Assembly: GCA_013203415.1 (NCBI GenBank)
Contig: JABMQE010000054.1
Coordinates: forward strand, 1-8,156
DNA: 8,156 nt
Source of the DNA: Candidatus Falkowiibacteriota bacterium
GTDB lineage: Bacteria > Patescibacteriota > Patescibacteriia > UBA2591 > JABMQE01
Direction: 5' to 3'
Shown here: positions 1 through 5,952 of the stretch, in pieces
Layout: each line of letters opens with the position of its first letter
How positions within the stretch are numbered: position 1 is the first letter of the stretch
Made by a program: the position numbers and the translations under genes
The notes under the pieces: generated by a model
Database searches by the model: none
Told to the model about the DNA's origin: nothing
What the model saw: the letters and a program-made list of their open reading frames with translations, nothing else

Positions 1-56
1 ATAAAAAAATTATTCTTTTGGATATGTTTGAATATATTCTTGAGTGTCGTACAATG

Positions 57-206
57 TTATATACCTGACATCAAGCGAGAGGCGAGAGTGGTTAAGTAGC
101 TGGTTTTTAGATCTATTACATAGAGAGCTACAAGGATGGCTGCAAAAATAACCACGAGAATTATGGTGTTTCTGATGTCGGAGGTTAGTTGGGACTGATT
201 TTCCAT
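57..206 (-). CDS. small single-span membrane protein, 49 residues, unknown function
   Basis: An ATG-to-TAA frame of 49 codons that reads as a typical small membrane protein. It has a polar N-terminus (MENQSQLTSD), one hydrophobic segment at about residues 14-31 rich in I, L, V and A, and a short amphipathic tail ending RLMSGI. I do not recognise a family. Support comes from the clean hydrophobic profile, from a well-spaced promoter candidate about 29 bases upstream, and from its position diverging from the bactofilin gene. No Shine-Dalgarno sequence is visible: the 20 bases before the ATG are only A, T and CC. A chance frame of this length is possible, but a uniform 18-residue membrane segment within it makes a real gene more likely than not. 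Confidence 0.6.
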   Translation of the reverse strand: MENQSQLTSDIRNTIILVVIFAAILVALYVIDLKTSYLTTLASRLMSGI

Positions 207-232
207 TTATTAATTTATTGGTTTATTATTTT
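205..232. repeat. 28-base AT-rich repeat, copy 1 of 2
   Basis: This 28-base stretch recurs without mismatch at 7270-7297. It is AT-rich, but it has a non-repetitive internal order (an AA and a GG at fixed places), so it is more than a homopolymer run. Here it forms the leader and first bases of the 49-residue membrane protein gene on the minus strand. Confidence 0.7.
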
Positions 233-234
233 TT

Positions 235-263
235 ATAATAACTTATTTTTAAGATTTTTTCAA
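235..263 (-). promoter_or_regulatory. sigma70-type promoter candidate for the 49-residue membrane protein
   Basis: Read on the minus strand, TTGAAA (positions 263-258) is followed after exactly 17 bases by TATTAT (240-235). Transcription would start near 228, leaving a leader of about 22 bases before the ATG at 206. Spacing and hexamers both fit the bacterial housekeeping consensus. The region is very AT-rich, so a chance match remains possible. Confidence 0.4.
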
Positions 264-306
264 CCCCTATGTATGTATCAACAGTTTTTCCCGAGTTTAG
301 CAGGCC

Positions 307-336
307 TTGGGGTTTACATTTGGCAATGGATATACT
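307..336 (+). promoter_or_regulatory. promoter candidate for the bactofilin operon
   Basis: TATACT at 331-336 is a good -10 hexamer. A weak -35 (TTGGGG, 307-312) lies 18 bases upstream. TTTACA at 313-318 is a better hexamer but only 12 bases away, too close for a standard promoter. A start near 343 would give a leader of about 42 bases including the strong Shine-Dalgarno sequence at 353. Confidence 0.35.
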
Positions 337-352
337 AAACTAAAATAATTAC

Positions 353-360
353 AAGGAGGG
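353..360 (+). promoter_or_regulatory. strong but distant Shine-Dalgarno sequence before the bactofilin
   Basis: AAGGAGGG is a near-perfect anti-16S match, but 24 bases separate it from the first in-frame ATG at 385, far more than the usual 5-9. The reading frame is open between them (codons ATA CTA AGT TTT AAT TTA ATC TTT), with no ATG, GTG or TTG. Either initiation uses a rare start codon closer by, or the leader RNA folds to shorten the distance, or the site is fortuitous. Confidence 0.45.
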
Positions 361-384
361 ATACTAAGTTTTAATTTAATCTTT

Positions 385-858
385 ATGTTTAAGAAAACGG
401 ATAAGGAATCTGAGCAGCTTGATGACACCCAAACATTAATCGGGCCTTCGATTGAAGTGAAGGGTGATTTTGAGGGAGCGGGGGATGTGATTGTGGAGGG
501 CAAACTTTCGGGAACTTTGAAAACCAAGAAAGATTTAAGGGTAGGGCCAGACGCAGTGATTGAGGCGGACATAGAGGCGAAAAATGTACTGGTGGCTGGA
601 GAAATCAAGGGGAGCGTTAAGGCACATGAAGGGACGGAACTTGCGGGAAGCTCGAAAGTAACAGGAGATATTGAGACAGGAAGTTTACTGATTGAGAAGG
701 GCGCGATTTTTAACGGGAACTGTTTGATGACAATGGCGGAAGAAGAAGCAGGGGAGCAGGAAGATAAAAAAATGGAAAAAAAAGAAACAAAAGAAAAGAA
801 AGGCGAGCAACAACGACTAGATGATGTTGAAGAGATTTACAAGGACGAGGAAAACTAA
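385..858 (+). CDS. bactofilin family cytoskeletal protein
   Basis: Bactofilins polymerise without nucleotide into membrane-associated filaments that position cell-wall and polarity factors. Residues about 17-114 form the expected repetitive beta-helix core, with regular valine/isoleucine strands and glycine turns (IEVKGDFEGAGDVIVEGKLS, then repeated units of about 18-20 residues). The core starts after a short polar N-terminus and ends at FNGNCLM. The tail (about 118-157) is highly charged and rich in E and K, probably disordered and open to partner binding. Length 157 is normal for the family. The ATG at 385 is the only standard start that keeps the whole core, although its Shine-Dalgarno sequence is unusually far away. 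The next gene begins 24 bases after the stop, so the two probably form one transcript. Confidence 0.9.
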   Translation: MFKKTDKESEQLDDTQTLIGPSIEVKGDFEGAGDVIVEGKLSGTLKTKKDLRVGPDAVIEADIEAKNVLVAGEIKGSVKAHEGTELAGSSKVTGDIETGSLLIEKGAIFNGNCLMTMAEEEAGEQEDKKMEKKETKEKKGEQQRLDDVEEIYKDEEN

Positions 859-882
859 AGAGTTATAGGTTAATTTTTTTCA

Positions 883-1668
883 ATGTATTTTTTTCTTTAC
901 GATTCATTTTTGAGTGATAAAAGGTATGAAAAAGCTTTGGCAAGAATAGAAGCCAGAGTGGCGGATTTGGGTATTAAGGGAAGGGTGGTAAAACTAACAA
1001 TTTTACAGCAATTGGAAGAAACGATAAAAGAAGCGATCGACAGGGGGGCGAAGACTGTTGTAGCAGTTGGCAATGACAAAACAATTAGCGGGGCAATAGC
1101 TATTTTAGCAGGATACAAGCATGTGACTTTGGGAATTATACCGGTTGGAGAGGAGAATGAGATTGCGAAAATTTTGGGAATCCCAGAAGAAGAGCTGGCC
1201 TGCGATGTGATATCGAACCGGTTGATTGATATTTTAGATGTGGGAAGGATTAATGAACAATACTTTTTTAAGGAAGTGCGAGTTGAAGACGAGGGACTGG
1301 TTTTGGAATGCGACGGACGCTATAAGATAAAACCAAAGGAAGTGGAAGAAATTGTGATTTATAATTTTGGCTATAACGATGACAAGAAAATCAATCCAAA
1401 AGACGGGGCGCTGGAACTTATGATAAAGCCAAAAATAAAAAAGAACGAAGGACTTTTTTCGATGTTTAAGAAAAAACAAAGAGAATTAGACAGCGTTTTT
1501 ATCAATCGATTTATACGGATTACTTCTTTGCTTAAGGATGAGAAGGGGAGCGGGATAAAAGAAAAATTTATAAACATTGATGGGATAAGAAAAATGAAGA
1601 CGCCGGCAACTATTACGGTTGCTGGGAAGAGGTTGAAGGTTATTGTGGGGAAGGAACGGTTGTTTTAG
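883..1668 (+). CDS. diacylglycerol-kinase-like (DAGK/YegS fold) protein with degenerate catalytic motifs
   Basis: A 261-residue protein with the layout of the DAGK/LCB5 lipid-kinase fold: an N-terminal Rossmann-like half (VVAVGNDKTISGAIAIL at about 60-75, then GIIPVGEENEIAKILGI at 84-100) and a C-terminal beta-rich half ending in NIDG (231-234) and a strand pair up to residue 256. In active lipid kinases the first motif is GGDGTxNE. Here it is G63-N-D-K-T67, so two glycines are replaced. The PxGTxNDxA motif has become P87-V-G-E-E-N-E-I-A. The usual DGE near the C-terminus is DGI. Family membership is reasonably secure, but kinase activity is doubtful. A lysine-rich linker (about 182-201) could contact membrane phospholipids. 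It is probably co-transcribed with the bactofilin 24 bases upstream. The start codon has no clear Shine-Dalgarno sequence. Confidence 0.75.
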   Translation: MYFFLYDSFLSDKRYEKALARIEARVADLGIKGRVVKLTILQQLEETIKEAIDRGAKTVVAVGNDKTISGAIAILAGYKHVTLGIIPVGEENEIAKILGIPEEELACDVISNRLIDILDVGRINEQYFFKEVRVEDEGLVLECDGRYKIKPKEVEEIVIYNFGYNDDKKINPKDGALELMIKPKIKKNEGLFSMFKKKQRELDSVFINRFIRITSLLKDEKGSGIKEKFINIDGIRKMKTPATITVAGKRLKVIVGKERLF

Positions 1669-1672
1669 GCGT

Positions 1673-1710
1673 GTCACTAGTCACTCGTCACTAGTCACTA
1701 GGGACGAGTG
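1673..1710. repeat. tandem heptamer repeat with hairpin
   Basis: Four consecutive 7-base units, GTCACTA, GTCACTC, GTCACTA and GTCACTA (1673-1700), begin 4 bases after the stop of the DAGK-like gene. CACTCGTC (1682-1689) is also the exact reverse complement of GACGAGTG (1703-1710), giving an 8-base-pair hairpin over the array. Related heptamers occur at 5202-5243 and 6279-6390. Confidence 0.8.
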
Positions 1711-1721
1711 AAATGGCAAAC

Positions 1722-1846
1722 AAAAAACCGCGGGCCCGCCGAATTTTTTCTGTATTTTTTGCTTTTAGGTATTAAAAAACAGACCGTTGAATAATTAGGT
1801 TCTGTTTTTTATTTAGAAAAAATTGGCGGGCGGGAGCGGTTTTTTT
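1722..1846. terminator. nested bidirectional terminator between convergent genes
   Basis: There are two concentric inverted repeats. The inner one pairs TAAAAAACAGA (1773-1783) with TCTGTTTTTTA (1801-1811): 11 perfect base pairs around a 17-base loop. The outer one pairs about 1722-1751 (AAAAAACCGC, then GCCCGCC, then AATTTTTTCT) with about 1815-1846 (the same blocks inverted), broken only by a short GC-rich mismatch of 2-4 bases. Both hairpins have A-tracts on the left and T-tracts on the right, so each acts as an intrinsic terminator in either direction. This fits the convergent DAGK-like and Clp-like genes. Confidence 0.75.
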
Positions 1847-1927
1847 GATTTATTCAAATATTACATATCTATCTGATATTTATTGATTATAAGTGTCTGG
1901 CTTTTTTGACGGTTATCTTACCTCCAA

Positions 1928-2040
1928 CCCCGCACCAAAGCCCGAATATATTAATTACAATAACCAGTATTATAATTCACGGAGACGCCTGCGGCTCTGT
2001 TACTAAGTAATCCATGTTTTCGCGAAGGCTTGGTGCGGGG
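1928..2040. repeat. long inverted repeat, possible mobile-element relic or structured 3' UTR
   Basis: CCCCGCACCAA (1928-1938) is the exact reverse complement of 2030-2040. After a one-base bulge (A1939) the stem continues with GCC (1940-1942) against GGC (2027-2029), giving 14 base pairs around about 84 bases. Inside are two smaller palindromes, TTACTAAGTAA (2000-2010) and TTCGCGAA (2019-2026). Both ends are flanked by CAA (1925-1927 and 2041-2043), which is too short to prove a target duplication. It lies 21 bases past the stop of the Clp-like gene, so the minus-strand mRNA would carry it as a structured 3' end. No T-tract follows either arm. Confidence 0.6.
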
Positions 2041-2061
2041 CAAGCATCATAAATCTGAATA

Positions 2062-4830
2062 CTAGAGATGTCTTGCCTTCTTCACACTTATTTTTCCACC
2101 CATGTCGTAGATTACGGTATCACGGCGGGAGAGTTCGCCCTGGATAATGGCAGTGGCAAGAGCATTACTGACACGCTCTTGGATAACACGGCGAAGAGGG
2201 CGGGCGCCGAACTCTGGATCGAAACCGGCTTGGGCAAGCTCGATAACAGCCGGCTCGGTAACTTCGAGTTTTATGCCCTTGGTTTCCATCTGGCGGACAA
2301 CTTCGGCCAAAAGAAGACAGGCGATTTGGTTGATTTCGGATTGAGATAACGGCTTAAAGACAATAACCTCGTCGAGGCGGTTTAGGAACTCGGGACGATA
2401 GGAATTTTTTAGTTCGTTTTCTATCAAGTGGCGTTTTATATTTTCGTAGGGTTCATTTTTTCGAATGGCGTCTTGAATGTATTGGGCGCCAGCATTAGAA
2501 GTGGCAATGATAATGGAGTTGGTAAAATCGATAACGCGGCCAGAGCCGTCGGTGAGGCGGCCCTCATCCATAACCTGAAGGAAAAGATTTAGAATTTCGG
2601 GATGGGCTTTTTCCAGCTCGTCTAAAAGGATAAGGGAGAAGGGGTTGCGGCGGGCGGCCTCGGTTAGGTGGCCGGAAATTTTGCTTTTGGCAGAACCGAT
2701 AAGACGGGAGATACTTTCCTGCTCCTGATATTCGGACATATCGAGGCGGATCATATTTTTAACCGAGCCAAAATAGGTTTCGGCAACTACTTTGGCGAGC
2801 TGGGTTTTACCAACGCCGGTCGGACCCAGGAAAAGAAAGTTGGCAATGGGACGGCCAGCATCCCGAAGTTGGGCACGAGCTCGGCGCAGGGCATTGGACA
2901 CGGCCTGGACTGCCGGCTCTTGATCTATCATTTTTTCATGGATTTTTTCTTCTAAGTGAAGGAGCTTTTGGGACTCCTGCTCGGTGATTTTGGTTAAGGG
3001 GATTTTGGTTTTTTGGGAAACAGCGCGGGCGATATCTTCTTTTTGGATGATGGTATTTTTGCCACGCGTTGAGCGGACGGAGAAGGCGGCATCTTCTAAA
3101 AGATTGATGCCTTTTTCGGGCAAATAGCGGTCGTGGAGATAGCGGTCGGAAAGTTTAACAGCAGTGGCAATAGAATCGTAGGAGAAAAAAACTTCGTGCT
3201 TAGCTTCCAGAGACAAACTTTTTACTTCCAGAATCTGGATGGCCTGATTATCTTTGGGCTCGGATATTTTTATTTTTTCCAAGGCATCATCTAGGGCAGT
3301 GCCTTCTATATAGCGATGATAATCGACTGGGGTGGTGGTGGCGATAACAAAGAACCGGGTGCCGGTGACAGCGCTAGCTAAAATCTCGGAAGCATCAAGT
3401 TCGCCGGAAACGGTCTGGACGCCTATGAGGTTGTGAACATCGGCAATAAAAAGAGCGATGTTGCCGGATTTTATAATTTCTGATAGGCAGGATGAAACCC
3501 GCTGTTCGGCAGCGCCAGTGCCAGCACCAGAAACCAAGGCAGCCAAACTTAGGCTAACCAAGCGCTTGTCTTGCAAAATACGCGGAACTTTTTCGGTAAC
3601 CATGCGGCGAGCGACGCCGCCAACGATGGTTGTGCGGCCGGTGCCGGGGTTACCGATTAGAAGGACGCCGCCTTTTTTTGTTTGGGCGTTTTTAAAAATC
3701 TGGGCAAGCTCGTCATCGCGACCGACGCAGGGAGTTAGGTAGCCATTTCTGGCCAAAAGAGTAAAGTCGCGGGCAAATCGATTAAGGATTGGAGTAGCGG
3801 TAGCAGTCATGGCGCGGTTCATGGAAGAAGTGGGCTTGAATCTGGAGAGGAAAGAAAATTTTTGACGAGTTTGGGAAAGCTCATTAGCGGTTTCGACCCA
3901 AAGAACAACATTTTTTAGTTCGTCTTTCTCGACATCTAAGGCATAAAGAACTTCTCTGGCAGGAGAGGATGAGTTATTGATGGCAATAAGCAAATCGAAG
4001 AGTTGAACCTGCGTTTTTGAGGCAGAATTTTTTCTTTTGGCTTGAGCGACTAGGTAGGCCTTGAAAAAAGTTTTCTTAAGGTTTAAGGAAAGGCGGGGAG
4101 GAATGATAGAATTTTTATCGCTAAAGAAATTAAGAAAAGCAGAATTGATTTTGGATTGGATGGCGGCTAGCGAAAGGCCAAGACGACCAAAAACAACAGC
4201 GGTTTTTTTGTGGGTAAGGGAAACTTGGAGCAAGTGGAGCGGCTCGACCTCGCGGTGTTTTAATTTTTTAGCAATCCGCCAGGCCTGGCTTATTAAATTT
4301 AGTGATTCGATAGAAAAGGCCAGGGAAATATCGACTGAATTTTTTTTAGGAAAGCTGGAAATCTCCTCCCAAGATGCGGGCGGGTTTTGGGATTTTTTGG
4401 AAATATTTTCGGGAAGAATAATCTGTTCGCGGGCACTTGGTTTTTTGTAAAAACGATAGTAAAAATAAAGGTCGACCCAAACAGAGAGCCAGAAGATAAA
4501 AAAACGAGTGTCTTTTATAGAGGTTAAGCCAAACCAGAGGGTGCCGGACTGAATTAACTCGAGTGTAAAAGTGATAAGAGAGAAAAGGCCCAAAAAAGAA
4601 AAAATACCCAAGAGAATAAAAAAGCTCACTTTTAAGAAACGGTTGATGCGGGACTGCCAAATTTCAGTTGAATTTATTTCTTTGGCCCAATAATAAAGAA
4701 GGCCATTGGACCAAAAATAAAGACCGTTGCCATCACAACGAGAACAGGAGCGAACCCCGGCTTTGCCGCGGCCAGAACAGGTGGGGCAAACAAAAGCTGG
4801 GGATTTTGGTTTTTGGGTTTCTTCCGACAT
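2062..4830 (-). CDS. membrane-anchored Clp/Hsp100-like AAA+ protein with zinc ribbon and inactivated first ATPase module
   Basis: 922 residues, domains in order: a zinc ribbon with C15xxC18 and C29xxC32 resembling the DnaJ CxxCxGxG type; two membrane spans (about 66-93 and 108-125) placing both ends in the cytosol; a Clp N-domain (about 165-315); AAA+ module 1 (about 365-605); AAA+ module 2 (about 620-915). Module 2 is intact: GPTGVGKT (669-676), LLDE (735-738), sensor-1 N779, arginine finger R818 in PEFLNRLDE, and sensor-2 GARPLRR (875-881). Module 1 is degraded: Walker A is GNPGTGRT with Arg399 for lysine, Walker B is FIADVH (461-466) instead of FIDEIH, and the ERRF finger is DDAL (514-517). 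Both aromatic pore loops are absent, as are the ClpC middle domain and the IGF/VGF ClpP-docking loop between 781 and 810. The family assignment is firm; a protease role is unlikely. It starts 8 bases after the stop of the preceding membrane protein, with no Shine-Dalgarno sequence, so translation is probably coupled. Confidence 0.9.
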   Translation of the reverse strand: MSEETQKPKSPAFVCPTCSGRGKAGVRSCSRCDGNGLYFWSNGLLYYWAKEINSTEIWQSRINRFLKVSFFILLGIFSFLGLFSLITFTLELIQSGTLWFGLTSIKDTRFFIFWLSVWVDLYFYYRFYKKPSAREQIILPENISKKSQNPPASWEEISSFPKKNSVDISLAFSIESLNLISQAWRIAKKLKHREVEPLHLLQVSLTHKKTAVVFGRLGLSLAAIQSKINSAFLNFFSDKNSIIPPRLSLNLKKTFFKAYLVAQAKRKNSASKTQVQLFDLLIAINNSSSPAREVLYALDVEKDELKNVVLWVETANELSQTRQKFSFLSRFKPTSSMNRAMTATATPILNRFARDFTLLARNGYLTPCVGRDDELAQIFKNAQTKKGGVLLIGNPGTGRTTIVGGVARRMVTEKVPRILQDKRLVSLSLAALVSGAGTGAAEQRVSSCLSEIIKSGNIALFIADVHNLIGVQTVSGELDASEILASAVTGTRFFVIATTTPVDYHRYIEGTALDDALEKIKISEPKDNQAIQILEVKSLSLEAKHEVFFSYDSIATAVKLSDRYLHDRYLPEKGINLLEDAAFSVRSTRGKNTIIQKEDIARAVSQKTKIPLTKITEQESQKLLHLEEKIHEKMIDQEPAVQAVSNALRRARAQLRDAGRPIANFLFLGPTGVGKTQLAKVVAETYFGSVKNMIRLDMSEYQEQESISRLIGSAKSKISGHLTEAARRNPFSLILLDELEKAHPEILNLFLQVMDEGRLTDGSGRVIDFTNSIIIATSNAGAQYIQDAIRKNEPYENIKRHLIENELKNSYRPEFLNRLDEVIVFKPLSQSEINQIACLLLAEVVRQMETKGIKLEVTEPAVIELAQAGFDPEFGARPLRRVIQERVSNALATAIIQGELSRRDTVIYDMGGKISVKKARHL

Positions 4831-4838
4831 GTTTTAAT

Positions 4839-5198
4839 TTATGATAATTGTTGGAAAACCATATAGATAATGAGTAAGGGGAGGGCGAGCCATAAGAGGA
4901 AGACGACAAGAGAAAAGATGAACCAGAGAATAAAGCTAATAATTTTAACAATCAGAAAAATCAGCCGCATAAAAAAGCTGATGAGCCGACCCTGCCAAGA
5001 AATTTCGCCGAACATGGGATTAAACATGTTAAGCAGCCAGATTTTAAGACCGGTGATTTGGAGGCCGTAGCGAAGATGGCGAACGAAGCGTTGGCTGGCT
5101 TTTATTAGGCCATGGGAATACCACCAGAGCGGGAAGAGAAGGAAGTCGAGGAGAATGTCAACGGCAAGGTATTTGATTGTGAATATGAAAACGGACAT
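4839..5198 (-). CDS. 119-residue membrane protein, partner candidate of the Clp-like ATPase
   Basis: The protein has an N-terminal hydrophobic segment (about 2-27, ending FPLWWYSHG), a basic cytosol-facing linker (31-52), and a polar motif NMFNPMFGEISWQGR (57-71) that looks like a conserved core. A long hydrophobic C-terminal half follows (about 73-115), enough for two spans. I cannot name a family, although proteins with this motif order seem familiar to me from Patescibacteria. The ATG at 5198 is chosen over a GTG at 5213 because the GTG falls inside a tandem heptamer repeat and adds only five residues. No Shine-Dalgarno sequence is visible. Only 8 bases separate its stop from the ATG of the Clp-like gene, so they are almost certainly one operon. 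A role as membrane partner or substrate adaptor of that ATPase is an inference from context alone. Confidence 0.75.
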   Translation of the reverse strand: MSVFIFTIKYLAVDILLDFLLFPLWWYSHGLIKASQRFVRHLRYGLQITGLKIWLLNMFNPMFGEISWQGRLISFFMRLIFLIVKIISFILWFIFSLVVFLLWLALPLLIIYMVFQQLS

Positions 5199-5201
5199 GG
5201 T

Positions 5202-5243
5202 TTCACGACTCACGATTCACGTAACACGATTCAAGTGATACGA
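5202..5243. repeat. heptamer-phased repeat abutting a start codon
   Basis: Six successive 7-base units: TTCACGA, CTCACGA, TTCACGT, AACACGA, TTCAAGT, GATACGA. The first three are nearly identical and the later ones increasingly decayed. The array begins 4 bases upstream of the ATG of the 119-residue membrane protein and would form the end of its mRNA leader. It shares the TCAC core and period of the array at 1673. Confidence 0.65.
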
Positions 5244-5272
5244 GTGTGTGAGGATCTTAGTTAATAAAAGTT

Positions 5273-5303
5273 CCAGCCAGAGGCTGGTCGGCCGTGAGGC
5301 CGA
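5273..5303. other. tandem double hairpin in the leader of the membrane protein/Clp-like operon
   Basis: Two perfect 6-base-pair hairpins stand directly side by side: CCAGCC-aga-GGCTGG (5273-5287) and TCGGCC-gtga-GGCCGA (5288-5303). On the plus strand the second is followed by AATAATTTTTTT, which is terminator-like although no plus-strand gene ends here. On the minus strand a weak extended -10 (TGCTAAAAT, 5339-5331) upstream would place both hairpins in the mRNA leader of the Clp-like operon, with AACTTTTATT after the last one. They could be an attenuator, an mRNA stabiliser or a REP-like palindrome. Confidence 0.6.
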
Positions 5304-5350
5304 AATAATTTTTTTGTTCTTTCTTTATTTATTTTAGCATTTTTAAGATA

Positions 5351-5387
5351 AAAAGAAAAACGACGCCTCGGGGATTTCGAGACGCCG
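5351..5387 (-). terminator. intrinsic terminator of the PRC-barrel/four-span membrane protein operon
   Basis: Read on the minus strand, a 10-base-pair stem (5387-5378 with 5370-5361, loop of 7) is followed by TTTTTCTTTT. Two positions that are C-A mismatches on the plus strand become G-U wobbles on the minus strand. The RNA is therefore fully paired only when transcribed leftward, which fixes the orientation. It lies about 40 bases after the stop at 5428. Confidence 0.85.
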
Positions 5388-5427
5388 CCAAATAGTCTGT
5401 TCGCTGATTTCAAATAATCTGCAGTAG

Positions 5428-5931
5428 CTAACCTGATTCTACAGGCTGTCTAACAAATAAGCCTGGCTCTCTAGTAGATAGTCGTTCCATGAGAAACAGC
5501 ACTATATAAAACGAAAGAACGAGCCATGGGGCAGAAAAGATGAGAGAGAATGTGAAATTTTTGAACGAGGAAGAAGGTCCGAAGCCACCCATTATTGTCT
5601 CTTGAGATATGGGGGTTAGGAAAATAAGGGGACGACTTAGCAACCATCTGATTGCCAGAGATAATCCTGGGACAAGGAGGATGCCCAAACAGACAAAGAA
5701 TAGAAAATCCCAGAATCTTTCTTTGTTGGTGCGGGCGAGATAAAGCGATTCAGCAACGACGATGAAGGACAAACCAATGAAAGAATAATTTCCCCAAGTA
5801 CCGGCATTGGCTAGGGCTAGAATAACATAGTAATACATCAAGGGGGGAACAACCATCATGATGAACCAGAAGTTATTGATGAGTGCGTAGAAAGGATGGG
5901 GATTGGTAGAGCTATTCCTTTTCCTTGCCAT
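5428..5931 (-). CDS. four-span integral membrane protein of unknown function
   Basis: 167 residues beginning with a basic cytosolic tail (MARKRNSS). There are four hydrophobic spans at about 20-42, 47-66, 73-98 and 125-148, and a short C-terminal tail. The loop between spans 3 and 4 (about 99-124) is the only sizeable polar part and contains GGFGPSSS. I recognise no family and see no catalytic motif. The start is well supported: AAGGAGGTG lies 5 bases before the ATG, the best-placed ribosome site in the window. The gene follows the PRC-barrel gene after 21 bases and is closed by the terminator at 5351-5387, so the two form a compact bicistronic unit. Confidence 0.8.
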   Translation of the reverse strand: MARKRNSSTNPHPFYALINNFWFIMMVVPPLMYYYVILALANAGTWGNYSFIGLSFIVVAESLYLARTNKERFWDFLFFVCLGILLVPGLSLAIRWLLSRPLIFLTPISQETIMGGFGPSSSFKNFTFSLIFSAPWLVLSFYIVLFLMERLSTREPGLFVRQPVESG

Positions 5932-5936
5932 AATTA

Positions 5937-5945
5937 CACCTCCTT
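5937..5945 (-). promoter_or_regulatory. canonical Shine-Dalgarno sequence fixing the start at 5931
   Basis: AAGGAGGTG on the minus strand, 5 bases before ATG, sits in the 21-base gap after the PRC-barrel stop codon. Most other genes here lack such a site, so translation of this one is probably independent and relatively strong. Confidence 0.85.
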
Positions 5946-5952
5946 GTTTTGT

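Larger units (their letters stand above)
1669..2061. other. 393-base gene-free convergent intergenic region
   Basis: This lies between the stops of the plus-strand DAGK-like gene and the minus-strand Clp-like gene. From left to right it holds a heptamer repeat with a hairpin, a nested bidirectional terminator, about 80 unremarkable AT-rich bases (1847-1927), and a long inverted repeat. I see no plausible coding frame, tRNA or known RNA family in it. Confidence 0.7.

Noticed and set aside
2068..2955. Open plus-strand frames of 65-95 codons inside the Clp-like gene (and others to 4450)
   Set aside because: They lie antisense to a long gene with intact domain motifs, show no family features, and arise from the strong strand bias of base composition.
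5199..5213. Start of the 119-residue membrane protein at GTG 5213
   Set aside because: The GTG and following codons belong to the heptamer array. ATG 5198 opens directly onto the hydrophobic N-terminus.
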